From: Alkalihalophilus pseudofirmus
GTDB lineage: Bacteria; Bacillota; Bacilli; Bacillales; Bacillaceae_D
DNA: 64,000 nt
NCBI RefSeq assembly: GCF_029094545.1
Contig: NZ_CP117835.1
Coordinates: 280,001-344,000 of the forward strand
Direction of reading: 5' to 3'
This document shows positions 53,053-62,066 of the stretch, in pieces. The first letter of the stretch is position 1. Each line of letters starts with the position of its first letter. The notes below the pieces were generated by a model, which did not search any database, was not told the DNA's origin, and saw nothing but the letters and a program-made list of their open reading frames with translations. Both the position numbers and the translations under genes were made by a program.

Positions 53053-53853
53053 ATGAAAGATCGAAAAGGCAGTGAGGAAAAAGCAGAAGTGATGAAGCAA
53101 TTTGGTGCTAATGCTGAGAAATATGTAGCGAGTGAGTCCCATGCTAAGGGGGAAGATCTCCCGCAGCTAGTTCAGTGGATTAAGCCTAAGGCAGATTGGG
53201 TCGCACTTGATATTGCAACAGGGGGGGGGCATGTGGCGAAATCTCTTGCTCCGCACGTAAGAGAAGTGTTTGCGACGGATTTAACAAAAGCAATGCTGGC
53301 CAATACAGCAAATCATCTTAAAAAATCATTCTCAAATATTACCTACGTGGTAGCCGATGCGGAAGATCTGCCGTTTTTAGAGGGAACATTCGACCTTGTA
53401 ACGTGCCGAATTGCCCCGCATCACTTTCCTAATCCTGATCAATACATTGCAGAAGCTGCCAGGGTCTTAAAGCCAGGCGGTTTATTTCTCATGATTGATA
53501 ATGTAGCACCTGAAGAGGAAGAGTTAGCAGAGTATCTTAATACCTTTGAAAAGTTACGAGATGTAAGTCATGTTGCTAGTTTGAGTGTATCAAAATGGAA
53601 AGAGTATTTAGCTGAGGAGGGGATGGTTGAGGTCCAAAGTCAATTAAAGAAGAAGACGTATAAATTTCCTGCTTGGGTAGAGAGGACAGCTCAAGACTCT
53701 GATCAGATTATGCAAGTGCATCACTATATAACGAGTGCTTCGAAAGAAATAAAAGAATATTTCCAAGTTGACGCGGCGGCAGGCGAAGTGAAATCTGTAA
53801 CGATTGATGAATGGATGACGTTGCATCAAAAAGGTGGAATGGAAAATGAGTAA
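53053..53853 (+). CDS. Class I SAM-dependent methyltransferase
   Basis: A 266-residue methyltransferase of the UbiE/YcgJ type: motif I LDIATGGGHVAKSL (near residue 54), acidic loop FATDLTKAML, DAEDLPFLEGTFDLVTCRIA and VLKPGGLFLMID. The substrate cannot be read from sequence. ATG 53053 follows GGGAGGAAG by about four bases; a longer frame from 53008 precedes that site. The SAM loop is written with a run of nine G bases at 53221-53229, a spot prone to slippage. It overlaps the pentapeptide-repeat gene by eight bases. Confidence 0.9.
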   Translation: MKDRKGSEEKAEVMKQFGANAEKYVASESHAKGEDLPQLVQWIKPKADWVALDIATGGGHVAKSLAPHVREVFATDLTKAMLANTANHLKKSFSNITYVVADAEDLPFLEGTFDLVTCRIAPHHFPNPDQYIAEAARVLKPGGLFLMIDNVAPEEEELAEYLNTFEKLRDVSHVASLSVSKWKEYLAEEGMVEVQSQLKKKTYKFPAWVERTAQDSDQIMQVHHYITSASKEIKEYFQVDAAAGEVKSVTIDEWMTLHQKGGMENE

Positions 53854-54508
53854 GCAGGTAAAGAAGGCCCCGAAAATAAAAAGGCCTGATCTCCCGCCGC
53901 GTCTTGAAGAATTAGAATGGGACCCAAGCCTTTTAGAGGAAGAAGAGAGAATAGAGAACGGGCTAATAAAGGATCAAGTAATTGAAGGGATAAAAGAAGA
54001 GAGGCTGTCTTTTAAGAAACTGCGTTTTGAAGGGGTGACCTTTGAGTCCTGTTCGTTTCGTCAGATTGAATTAGTAGATGTAGAATTTTATAAGTGCGAC
54101 CTCTCAAATGTTGATCTTAGTGATAGCATTATTCACCATGTTGAATGGAGGGATTGTAAATTATTAGGGATGAATGTGTCGGGTAGTACAATTCGGCATA
54201 CAACATTCAAAGGATGTCAAGCTGATTACTCTGCTTTTGGATTTGCCAATTGTAAATGGGTTGCCTTTGAACACACATTATTAAATCGAGCAGATTTCTA
54301 TGAAGCGGTGTTTAAGCATACCTCTTTTGCTCATTGTAAGATGGACCAAGCAAATCTTTCAGGACCAAGCCTCCAAGGTGTTGATCTCAGTACTTGCTCG
54401 TTTGATAACCTCACAGTTTCAATTGATCAATTAGAAGGCTGTATCATATCGCCCGAGCAAGCAATTGGTTTTGCGAAAATTTTAGGTCTTATCATAAAGG
54501 AACATTAA
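53846..54508 (+). CDS. Pentapeptide-repeat protein
   Basis: A 220-residue soluble protein. From about residue 50 it is a right-handed quadrilateral beta-helix of A(D/N)LXX-type repeats (LRFEGVTFESCSFRQIELVD, LSNVDLSDSIIHHV, ANLSGPSLQGVDLSTCSFDN), about 25 units; the first 45 residues are charged. Some such proteins bind DNA gyrase and give quinolone resistance, but this one has no feature proving that. ATG 53846 follows AAGGTGG by eight bases. It overlaps the upstream methyltransferase gene by eight bases, so the two are coexpressed. Confidence 0.85.
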   Translation: MSKQVKKAPKIKRPDLPPRLEELEWDPSLLEEEERIENGLIKDQVIEGIKEERLSFKKLRFEGVTFESCSFRQIELVDVEFYKCDLSNVDLSDSIIHHVEWRDCKLLGMNVSGSTIRHTTFKGCQADYSAFGFANCKWVAFEHTLLNRADFYEAVFKHTSFAHCKMDQANLSGPSLQGVDLSTCSFDNLTVSIDQLEGCIISPEQAIGFAKILGLIIKEH

Positions 54509-54524
54509 TTAAACGTTTGTTTAA

Positions 54525-55016
54525 CTACAGCAGTTTATATAAGTAGTATTCATTAACTGGCTCTCCGTTAATGATTAGAGAATGAACTTTCTCTCCCTCA
54601 AGAACGAACCCCATTTTACGGTAGAGATCAAATGCCGGCTTATTATGCTTAATAACAGTTAATTCAAGCCGGCTTATTTGATGGTCGGCAGCCCAGGTGA
54701 AGAGGGAATCAAACAATGCCGAGGCAATACCTATCCCGCGGAAGGATGCTGATACACCGAGGGTAATATAGGCACGGTGCCGTATTCTTTCTAAACCTCC
54801 TGCTTGGACAGTGAGGTATCCCGCCAGTTGTTGCTCAACTTCTGCTACAAAGAGAGCGGATTGAGGCTTTGATAAGTGATGAATCATCGACTTAATTGGC
54901 TCAATACTATCTCTTCTCTCCCCCGGGTTATAAAGCATCATCTCTGATGCATCTAATTCTTTAAATAATTTAAGCAATTCTGGTGCATCTTCTTCTGTTG
55001 CATAACGTATCTTCAT
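54525..55016 (-). CDS. GNAT-family N-acetyltransferase
   Basis: A 163-residue acetyltransferase: MKIRYATEEDAPELLKLFKE, ALFVAEVEQQLAGYLTVQ, YITLGVSASFRGIGIASALF with the RGIGIA pyrophosphate loop, and VIKHNKPAFDLYRKMGFVLE. The fold is clear; the substrate is not. ATG 55016 is about eight bases after GGGAGGG on the minus strand; ATG 55022 is in frame but only two bases from it. Confidence 0.9.
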   Translation of the reverse strand: MKIRYATEEDAPELLKLFKELDASEMMLYNPGERRDSIEPIKSMIHHLSKPQSALFVAEVEQQLAGYLTVQAGGLERIRHRAYITLGVSASFRGIGIASALFDSLFTWAADHQISRLELTVIKHNKPAFDLYRKMGFVLEGEKVHSLIINGEPVNEYYLYKLL

Positions 55017-55169
55017 CTGCATGTCCCTCCCTTTGTATCTCTATCATACTTTTTATCTCTGGCAATAAAAACCTATTTTTACCTATTGAGCAGAACCCCT
55101 GTCACTGACCTATAGATGAGTGCATATGGTAAAGGGAAGAGTGAACAGTTTACTAGGGAGTGAATCAAT

Positions 55170-55409
55170 GTGAATCCACATCAATTTCAAGATATGAGGA
55201 GACCTATGGGAGGACGACCAGGCTGGGGCGGCCGGCCTGGATGGGGAGGAAGAAGGCCTTACTGGGGGCCTGGTTTTGGCGGCGGTGCATTTGTTGGCGG
55301 AGTTCTAGGCGGACTTCTTGGCAGTGCGCTGTATCAGCCATATGGATATGGGCCGTATCAATATCCAATCTACTATAACCCGTACTTGCCTTATGGGTAT
55401 TACTACTAA
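55170..55409 (+). CDS. Glycine/tyrosine-rich small protein (79 aa)
   Basis: A short protein of low complexity: MNPHQFQDMRRPMG, then PGWGGRPGWGGRRPYWGPGF, a glycine-rich hydrophobic centre (GAFVGGVLGGLLGSALY) and a tyrosine/proline end. GTG 55170 follows TAGGGAGTG. The GW/PY-rich makeup recalls spore coat or exosporium proteins of Bacillales, but I see no specific family. It is followed by a terminator, so it is a single gene. Confidence 0.65.
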   Translation: MNPHQFQDMRRPMGGRPGWGGRPGWGGRRPYWGPGFGGGAFVGGVLGGLLGSALYQPYGYGPYQYPIYYNPYLPYGYYY

Positions 55410-55415
55410 GTATTG

Positions 55416-55441
55416 TAAAGAGCTGCCGTGCGGCTCTTTTT
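55416..55441 (+). terminator. Terminator after the Gly/Tyr-rich gene
   Basis: AAAGAGC pairs with GCTCTTT around a 9-base loop, followed by a T-run. Confidence 0.85.
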
Positions 55442-55668
55442 ATCGTTATCCAGTGGTTTGAAATCCGACTTTTATAGGTATAACAAAATGGATAAACCAT
55501 ATTGGTAAAACAAATGTAGGGACCTAATAGACCTAGAGATGATATGATGAATATAAGATAAGTTATTAAATAAATTCCTTAATATAGCTGTCTGTTTTCT
55601 ACTGAAAAAATCTTAATTCATTTATTAATAGAATTATAAATAAATAATAATTGAACGGAGGAAGCTGC

Positions 55669-56628
55669 ATGCAGGAACTAGTCGCTAAAATAGATGGAAT
55701 GATTGAAAATATTGAACGGGTCGTAGTGGGAAAAAGAAAAGAAATTGAATTAAGTTTAGTCGCTTTATTTGCTGGTGGACATGTTTTGCTAGAAGATGTC
55801 CCTGGAGTTGGTAAAACCGTTATGGTTAAAGCCATTGCCAGGTCGCTTGGAGCGGATTTTAAACGAATTCAATTTACACCGGACCTTTTACCTTCTGATG
55901 TGACAGGGGTTTCTATTTATAATCAACAAATTCAGCAATTTGAATTTAGAGCAGGTCCGATTATGGCAAATATTGTCCTCGCTGATGAAATTAATCGAAC
56001 GTCTCCTAAAACCCAAGCTGCTCTCTTAGAGTCTCTAGAGGAGGGGAGTGTGACTGTTGATGGAGATACTCTTAGTCTTCCATCACCGTTCTTTGTCATG
56101 GCCACACAAAATCCAGTAGAATACGCAGGCACCTATCCTTTACCAGAAGCACAATTAGACCGCTTTTTATTAAAGATCGAACTAGGTTATCCTACAGCTG
56201 AAGAAGAGCTTGAAGTATTACGGAGAGTAGAGTTTGGTCACCCTGTTGATGCAGTTGAAGCAGTAATGTCTATAGAAGACGTACTAGATATCCAAAAGAG
56301 AACGGCTGGTATTTTAGTAGATGAACAGGTGAAAGGCTATATTATCAGTTTAGTACAAGCTACACGAAAGCATGCAGCTGTTGAACTTGGCGTAAGTCCT
56401 CGTGGAGCGATCGCTTTAATGAAAGCCGCACAAGCTTATGCGTTACTGAAAGGCCGTGATTTTGTCCTTCCTGATGATGTCAAACATTTAGCGGAATGGA
56501 CGATGTCACACCGAATGATCTTAAGTCCCGAGGCTAAGATGTCAAATGTAGAGGTTAAATCAATTGTCAATGAGATCCTTGGGCAAGTAAGAGTACCTGT
56601 AACAGGTGACAAGGTGGCTACACTGTGA
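55669..56628 (+). CDS. yeaC: MoxR-family AAA+ ATPase
   Basis: A 319-residue AAA+ ATPase: Walker A LLEDVPGVGKTV (near 45), Walker B ILADEINRTSPK, sensor ATQNPVEYAGTYPLPEAQLD with the DRF motif. MoxR proteins work with a neighbouring DUF58 protein. ATG 55669 is six bases after GGAGGAAG; the in-frame TTG upstream is excluded. It is the first of a three-gene operon with overlapping ends (MoxR, DUF58, transglutaminase), identical in order to B. subtilis yeaC-yeaD-yebA. Confidence 0.94.
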   Translation: MQELVAKIDGMIENIERVVVGKRKEIELSLVALFAGGHVLLEDVPGVGKTVMVKAIARSLGADFKRIQFTPDLLPSDVTGVSIYNQQIQQFEFRAGPIMANIVLADEINRTSPKTQAALLESLEEGSVTVDGDTLSLPSPFFVMATQNPVEYAGTYPLPEAQLDRFLLKIELGYPTAEEELEVLRRVEFGHPVDAVEAVMSIEDVLDIQKRTAGILVDEQVKGYIISLVQATRKHAAVELGVSPRGAIALMKAAQAYALLKGRDFVLPDDVKHLAEWTMSHRMILSPEAKMSNVEVKSIVNEILGQVRVPVTGDKVATL

Positions 56629-57791
56629 TTGAGAGAATGTTTAGAGCGCTAGGGACCATTACAAAGCTTATTATTCTTCTGCTTATCGTTGCCGGAACGT
56701 ATGCCTATGCGATGTTTCAAGGGGGATTTGTTAGTTGGTTTCTGTTTTACAGCGTTGTAACGTTGATTGGGTTAACGGTACTTGTCGGTCTGTTTAATTT
56801 AAAAGGGTTTAAAGTGGAGAGGAAATTGTCTTCTACTGTTCTTTATTCAGGAGACTCTATCGAAGTGGAGGTCATCTTAAAGAAAAGTCGTTTCCAGCCT
56901 TTTTTCTATGTAAGGGTTCGAGATATTGTCCCAAACAATATCGGAAGCCAGACTTCATATAGCGCACTCTTTTTCTTTTCCTTTTCTAATGAGCTTCGCT
57001 TTACTTACAAGATTAAAGGTGTAAAACGCGGTGAGCATACATTAACAAAAACGGAACTGTCGTTTGGTGACCTTTTTGGCCTCTTTGAAAAGAAGTTTAA
57101 AGTTGATTCTGAATCCACCTTTATCGTTTACCCTGCTTTTAAGGTGTTAAATAGTATGCCAAGGGCCGACCATTCTCAAATTGAAGAAGGAACTAGGCCT
57201 GATCAATCTCTTGAAGAAGAGCGTTCTTTAGCAGGTGTACGCAGCTATACACCAGGAGACCGTTTGACAAGCATTAATTGGAAGCAGTCAGCCCGAGTTT
57301 CGCAATTAATGACTAAAGAGTTTGAAACGTTCCGTAATGACGGGGCGGTTGTCCTATTTGAACCATATATGAGACAGCCATCTAGTGAACCGTTTGAGAA
57401 GACCGTTGAACTTTCTGCATCGCTTATTGCTACTGTAGTAAAGGGTACTAATGCTTCTTTCTCCATACGTTCGGTAAATTGGCAGTCGTACGAAATGACG
57501 CAAGCGAATCTTCCTCTTGCACTAAAGCTGCTCGCTAAAGTAGAGCCTGAAAAGTCTGGACCACCTCCTATCCATAAAATCTATCGTGATTGGAGAGGGA
57601 AAAACGTCTATGTCGTGTCAGCTGAACTTAACGCAGAGCTAATCGCAGCATTAACTGTCATGAAGGAACAGAAGATCTCACCTCATGTTGTTTTATATAC
57701 AGAAGACCTAAGGGATCAAGTGATGACACAGAAGCTTAAACAAAAAGGAATTAAGGTTCATGTTTTACCTATTGGTGGTGTGAAGCGATGA
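56625..57791 (+). CDS. yeaD: DUF58 protein with two membrane helices
   Basis: A 388-residue protein: two N-terminal membrane helices (LIILLLIVAGTYAYAMF, FVSWFLFYSVVTLIGLTVLV), a beta-rich part (residues 65-190), then the DUF58 segment with GVRSYTPGDRLTSINWKQSA, the von Willebrand-like core. It overlaps the MoxR gene and the next gene by four bases each. DUF58 proteins pair with MoxR ATPases, probably to assemble or activate a membrane complex; the target is unknown. Confidence 0.92.
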   Translation: MIERMFRALGTITKLIILLLIVAGTYAYAMFQGGFVSWFLFYSVVTLIGLTVLVGLFNLKGFKVERKLSSTVLYSGDSIEVEVILKKSRFQPFFYVRVRDIVPNNIGSQTSYSALFFFSFSNELRFTYKIKGVKRGEHTLTKTELSFGDLFGLFEKKFKVDSESTFIVYPAFKVLNSMPRADHSQIEEGTRPDQSLEEERSLAGVRSYTPGDRLTSINWKQSARVSQLMTKEFETFRNDGAVVLFEPYMRQPSSEPFEKTVELSASLIATVVKGTNASFSIRSVNWQSYEMTQANLPLALKLLAKVEPEKSGPPPIHKIYRDWRGKNVYVVSAELNAELIAALTVMKEQKISPHVVLYTEDLRDQVMTQKLKQKGIKVHVLPIGGVKR

Positions 57792-59986
57792 AGTTAATTA
57801 TGCAAAAAAAGCAAATAGATATAAGTCGTGATCTCTTATTATATGCGATGAGTTTTATTCTGCTGCTAGAGTGGTTATGGCCGCTGCCCCATATTACAAA
57901 CACGGGCTTTATTGATATCTTTATTATGATTACGGCCATTTATTTCGTAGTGACCTTCTTACAGCTGCCAGTCTATATTTCCTTGCCAGTGAAAGTGATC
58001 GTGACCGCATATGGATTATTCCTCGTTTTTTTTGAAGGTCCGCTGTTTACAACAGAGTGGATCAAGCTTATTCTTGCTGATTTTTGGCTCAATGGCGGTT
58101 ATATGATTTCGGGGCAGTGGTATGCCTTAACAGATCTTTTTCGCAGTTTTCTCTTCTTTTTGTTGTTAGCGATTATGAGTTACCTGCTTTTTTATTGGAC
58201 TATTTATGCAAGGCGAGGGTTGTTTTTCCTCGTTTTTACAGTTGTTTATATTACCGTAATCGATACCTTCACTATGTATGATGCAACCTATGCGATTATG
58301 AGAACGTTTATAGTTGGCTTTTTGCTGTTAGGCCTTCTAGCTATTTATCGAATGATGGAGAAAGAAACGTTTAACCATGTCCCATCCTTTCTGCCGCTTA
58401 AGATCGGACTCTTACTCGTTGCCCTGATTACAAGCGCAAGTATTTTAGGTTTTCTCTCACCAAAGCCCGAACCGCAGTGGGATGACCCGATCCCATATGT
58501 TCGTGCCGCCGTAGGGCTTGAAGACCCATCCGCAGAGGGTGGTGAAGGCGAGCAGCGAATCGGTTATGGAGATAATGACGAGCAGCTTGGCGGAGGGTTT
58601 GTCCAAGATGATTCGCCGTTATTTTATGCCGCGCTGGAAGAAGGACAGTATTGGCGAGGAGAAACGAAAGATTTCTATACGGGTAGAGGCTGGGAGACAA
58701 CAACTCCTGAACAGCCTGCAGAAGAACCGGTCTTAGAAGATCTTCAATCCGAGGGAGCGACGTTTTTCAAACGAGATACGGAAGTTTTCTTTAACGGGGA
58801 AACCGCCAGAATGTACCCGCATTTGTTCTATCCGGGCACGTTGCTTACCTACTCAACTGTAAGTGATGCTGAGCTTCTGAAGGATCAATATACAGAGCGT
58901 GCAGCAACATTTCGTAATGGTGCGCCAGTTGAACTGTCGACCTATTTAATCGAATATGCGCATCCAGAATATGATATTGAAGGTTTAAGAAATGCTAGTG
59001 AAAATATAAGTGATGACATTGACTATTACTATACCCAGCTGCCGGAAGACATACCTGATCGAGTGCGTGAGTTAGCTGTGGAACTAACAGAAGATCAAAC
59101 CAACCAATATGACCGTGCCAAAGCGATTGAACAATATTTCCAGAGCCCGGATTTCACCTATGAAACAGAGGATGTGCCGGTTCCTGATGAAGGCCAAGAC
59201 TATGTCGATCAATTTTTATTTGAAACTCAAAGAGGCTACTGTGATAACTTTTCAACGTCAATGGTTGTCATGCTTCGTTCAATTGACATACCTGCCAGAT
59301 GGGTGAAGGGATTTACTCAAGGGGAAATGGTGGATACGCTAGATGACGGACTCGAACTGTATGAAGTGACGAATGGAAATGCGCATTCTTGGGTTGAAGT
59401 GTATTTCCCTGAAGTGGGCTGGGTTCCTTTTGAGCCAACTAGAGGGTTCGATTCTGCCTATGAATTCAATGAACCTGAAGTAGAGGGAAATGAAGAGACA
59501 GAGCTAGCAGAAGAGAATGAACAAGAAGATCGGGATATAGAAGATGTGTTTGCAGAGCTTGAAGATGCGGAGGAGTCAGAGGCTGCTTCAAGTGCGAACG
59601 AAACAGCAGGTCCGAATGTTTCTTCAAATGCGCTTCTGGCGATATTCTTTTTACTCATTTTGGCGATCGTGATCTTGATTTATCATAAAAAGATTGCACG
59701 CATAGTAGTTTTAACGCAGTTTAAGCATAAGTCAAATTACGAAGGAGTCTTTGAGAGAGCTTACGGAAGACTCTTGTGGCTTCTTGGGTACATTGGATAT
59801 AAACGCCAAGACGGGGAGACCCTAAGGGAGTATGCCAAGCGAATAGATGCTTCGTTTGGAGGCGATGATATGCTTAGGTTAACAGAGGAATACGAACGTA
59901 TCTATTATGGTCGAAAAAAGAGTAGTGAAAGTTGGGAACATTACAAAAAACATTGGATTCGCTTACTTCAGCAAATCAATTCTTGA
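57788..59986 (+). CDS. yebA: TgpA-type membrane transglutaminase-like protein
   Basis: A 732-residue protein with about six N-terminal membrane helices (residues 15-225), an extracellular transglutaminase-like domain, a very acidic linker (about 560-600), one more membrane helix and a cytoplasmic DUF4129-like tail. The catalytic Cys485 (RGYCDNFSTS) and His533 (NAHSWVEVYF) are present; the third position is Glu (WVPFEPTR) instead of Asp. It closes the MoxR/DUF58/transglutaminase operon, matching YebA of B. subtilis. Its natural role is not established. Confidence 0.92.
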   Translation: MKLIMQKKQIDISRDLLLYAMSFILLLEWLWPLPHITNTGFIDIFIMITAIYFVVTFLQLPVYISLPVKVIVTAYGLFLVFFEGPLFTTEWIKLILADFWLNGGYMISGQWYALTDLFRSFLFFLLLAIMSYLLFYWTIYARRGLFFLVFTVVYITVIDTFTMYDATYAIMRTFIVGFLLLGLLAIYRMMEKETFNHVPSFLPLKIGLLLVALITSASILGFLSPKPEPQWDDPIPYVRAAVGLEDPSAEGGEGEQRIGYGDNDEQLGGGFVQDDSPLFYAALEEGQYWRGETKDFYTGRGWETTTPEQPAEEPVLEDLQSEGATFFKRDTEVFFNGETARMYPHLFYPGTLLTYSTVSDAELLKDQYTERAATFRNGAPVELSTYLIEYAHPEYDIEGLRNASENISDDIDYYYTQLPEDIPDRVRELAVELTEDQTNQYDRAKAIEQYFQSPDFTYETEDVPVPDEGQDYVDQFLFETQRGYCDNFSTSMVVMLRSIDIPARWVKGFTQGEMVDTLDDGLELYEVTNGNAHSWVEVYFPEVGWVPFEPTRGFDSAYEFNEPEVEGNEETELAEENEQEDRDIEDVFAELEDAEESEAASSANETAGPNVSSNALLAIFFLLILAIVILIYHKKIARIVVLTQFKHKSNYEGVFERAYGRLLWLLGYIGYKRQDGETLREYAKRIDASFGGDDMLRLTEEYERIYYGRKKSSESWEHYKKHWIRLLQQINS

Positions 59987-60044
59987 CCAGTGTATAGCTC
60001 ATTGATAAAATGAATCCGTGCTAAAAATGTGAATAGAGATTGAA

Positions 60045-60115
60045 CCTTCGTATATCCTTAGGAATATGGCCTAAGAGTCTCTACCGGATTGCCGTAAATA
60101 ATCTGACTATGAAGG
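60045..60115 (+). ncRNA. Purine riboswitch, guanine type, upstream of guaA
   Basis: The three-way junction is complete: P1 CCTTCGTATA with GACTATGAAGG, loop phrases CTAAGAGTCTCTACCGG and GCCGTAAATAATC. The discriminator between GA and TATG is C (GACTATG), which in known purine aptamers pairs with guanine. A terminator at 60112-60146 shares the 3' strand of P1, so guanine should favour termination and shut off guaA. Confidence 0.96.
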
Positions 60116-60146
60116 CAGAATTAGTATAGCTAGAATTCTGCCTTTG
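60112..60146 (+). terminator. Riboswitch terminator before guaA
   Basis: AAGGCAGAATT pairs with AATTCTGCCTT. The stem uses bases of the aptamer's closing helix, the mark of a transcription-control switch. The T-run is short. Confidence 0.8.
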
Positions 60147-60232
60147 TACGTTTCTTTTGGACGAGCAGGTGAATTCTGGCTTTTTGTATATTGGGGGTTT
60201 CTCAGAATCTTACTAGATAAAGGGTGGATAAC

Positions 60233-61774
60233 ATGAATGAATTAAATCAAGAAATGGTCGTTGTACTCGATTTTGGCGGTCAGTACAATCAATTGATTAC
60301 ACGTCGTATTCGTGATCTTGGCGTATACAGTGAGCTTCACTCTAACAAGCTGACAGCAGAAGAAATTAAAGAAATGAATCCAAAAGGGATTATTTTCTCT
60401 GGCGGACCTAACAGTGCGTATGTAGAAGGTGCTCCGCAAGTGGACCCTGCTATTTTTGATTTAGGCATTCCGATCTTCGGGATTTGCTACGGTATGCAAT
60501 TAATGACTCATCACTTTGGCGGTAAAGTAGAGGCTGCTAACCACCGTGAGTATGGTAAAGCATTAATTAACATTGAGAACCAATCGGATATTTTTAAAGG
60601 TCTTCCTATTGAGCAATCTGTATGGATGAGTCATGGTGATCTAATTGTAGCACCTCCAGAAGGCTTCGTAGTCGATGCATTTAATCCTTCGTGTCCGGTA
60701 GCTGCAATGAGTAATGCTGAGCGTGGTTTCTATGGCGTGCAATTCCACCCTGAAGTTCGTCATTCGCAATTCGGTAATGAAATGCTTAAAAACTTTGTAT
60801 TTGAAGTGTGTAAATGCCACGGCGAATGGTCAATGGAGAATTTCATTGAAATTGAAATGGAGAAAATTAGAGCGCAAGTCGGAAATAAAAAAGTATTATG
60901 TGCATTAAGCGGCGGGGTTGATTCTTCAGTTGTTGCGGTACTAATCCACAAAGCAATTGGCGATCAACTAACGTGTATGTTTATTGACCACGGTCTTCTT
61001 CGTAAAGATGAAGCGGAAGGTGTTATGAAAACCTTCAGTGAAGGCTTCAATATGAATGTGATTAAAGTTGATGCGCAAGAGCGTTTCCTATCTAAGCTTA
61101 AAGGTGTATCTGACCCTGAACAAAAGCGCAAAATTATTGGAAATGAATTTATTTATGTATTTGAAGAAGAAACAAGCCAATTAACGGACATGGACTTCTT
61201 AGCGCAAGGGACACTTTACACTGATATTATTGAAAGTGGGACAGATACAGCACAAACGATTAAGTCTCACCATAATGTAGGCGGACTTCCTGAAGATATG
61301 AAGTTCACATTAATTGAGCCATTAAATACGTTATTTAAAGATGAAGTACGTGAGCTTGGTTCTGAGCTTGGTATTCCAGATGAGATTGTTTGGCGTCAGC
61401 CGTTCCCAGGTCCGGGTCTTGGAATCCGTGTTCTAGGAGAAATCACAGAAGAGAAGCTTGAAATCGTTCGTGAATCAGATGCGATTTTACGTGAAGAAAT
61501 TAAAAAAGCTGGGCTTGATCGTGAGATTTGGCAGTACTTCACGGCGCTTCCTGATATGAGAAGTGTTGGTGTTATGGGTGATGCTCGTACGTACGATTAC
61601 ACAGTAGGCATCCGTGCCGTTACTTCCATTGATGGGATGACTTCTGATTGGGCTCGTATCCCGTGGGATGTACTAGAACTTATTTCAACTCGTATTGTAA
61701 ATGAAGTAAAGAATGTTAACCGTGTAGTGTATGACGTTACTTCTAAGCCGCCGGCAACGATCGAGTGGGAATAA
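60233..61774 (+). CDS. guaA: GMP synthase (glutamine-hydrolysing)
   Basis: A 513-residue enzyme, full family length. The class I amidotransferase domain has the nucleophile Cys85 in [10 protein letters not shown] and the His-Glu of VQFHPEV; the ATP pyrophosphatase loop is [12 protein letters not shown] (near 225); the dimer end has [15 protein letters not shown] [12 protein letters not shown]. It makes GMP from XMP and glutamine. AAAGGGTGG lies before ATG 60233; GTG 60224 lies within that site. The guanine riboswitch upstream controls it. Confidence 0.99.
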   Translation: MNELNQEMVVVLDFGGQYNQLITRRIRDLGVYSELHSNKLTAEEIKEMNPKGIIFSGGPNSAYVEGAPQVDPAIFDLGIPIFGICYGMQLMTHHFGGKVEAANHREYGKALINIENQSDIFKGLPIEQSVWMSHGDLIVAPPEGFVVDAFNPSCPVAAMSNAERGFYGVQFHPEVRHSQFGNEMLKNFVFEVCKCHGEWSMENFIEIEMEKIRAQVGNKKVLCALSGGVDSSVVAVLIHKAIGDQLTCMFIDHGLLRKDEAEGVMKTFSEGFNMNVIKVDAQERFLSKLKGVSDPEQKRKIIGNEFIYVFEEETSQLTDMDFLAQGTLYTDIIESGTDTAQTIKSHHNVGGLPEDMKFTLIEPLNTLFKDEVRELGSELGIPDEIVWRQPFPGPGLGIRVLGEITEEKLEIVRESDAILREEIKKAGLDREIWQYFTALPDMRSVGVMGDARTYDYTVGIRAVTSIDGMTSDWARIPWDVLELISTRIVNEVKNVNRVVYDVTSKPPATIEWE

Positions 61775-61871
61775 ACGAACGATATTAACTGGAAATAAAT
61801 TAACGTTCGGAAATAGCATTGACAAAATTCGACCTGATTGATAGACTTCTTTATAGAAATAAAAGATGTCA

Positions 61872-61940
61872 TTTCGTATAACTGCAGGAATAGGGCCTGC
61901 GAGTCTCTACCAAGCTACCGTAAATAGCTTGACTACGAAA
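61872..61940 (+). ncRNA. Purine riboswitch, guanine type, upstream of pbuG
   Basis: P1 TTTCGTATA with GACTACGAAA encloses AGGGCCTGCGAGTCTCTACC and CTACCGTAAATAGC, the same conserved loops as the guaA copy. The discriminator base is again C (GACTACG). A terminator follows at 61990-62024, ahead of the pbuG start. Confidence 0.96.
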
Positions 61941-61989
61941 AATCAGGTACTCTTCATTTGAATTGAGGGGTCATGAATTTTTTAGTGGT

Positions 61990-62024
61990 TAAGCTTTGGG
62001 TAGATGATACTCAAAGCTTTTTTA
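61990..62024 (+). terminator. Riboswitch terminator before pbuG
   Basis: AAGCTTTGGG pairs with CTCAAAGCTT around a 12-base loop, followed by TTTTTTATTT. Confidence 0.85.
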
Positions 62025-62066
62025 TTTATGCGATATGACGATCACATTTGATATGGGGGAAGAGAA

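Noticed and set aside
54509..54524. TTAAACGTTTGTTTAA palindrome between the pentapeptide-repeat and GNAT genes
   Set aside because: The stem is short and AT-only, with no T-run, so I could not support it as a terminator or operator.
55160..55378. Alternative frame of 72 codons overlapping the Gly/Tyr-rich gene
   Set aside because: It has many Arg/Trp/Ser codons typical of a shifted frame through glycine-rich DNA; the other frame fits the ribosome binding site and ends just before the terminator.
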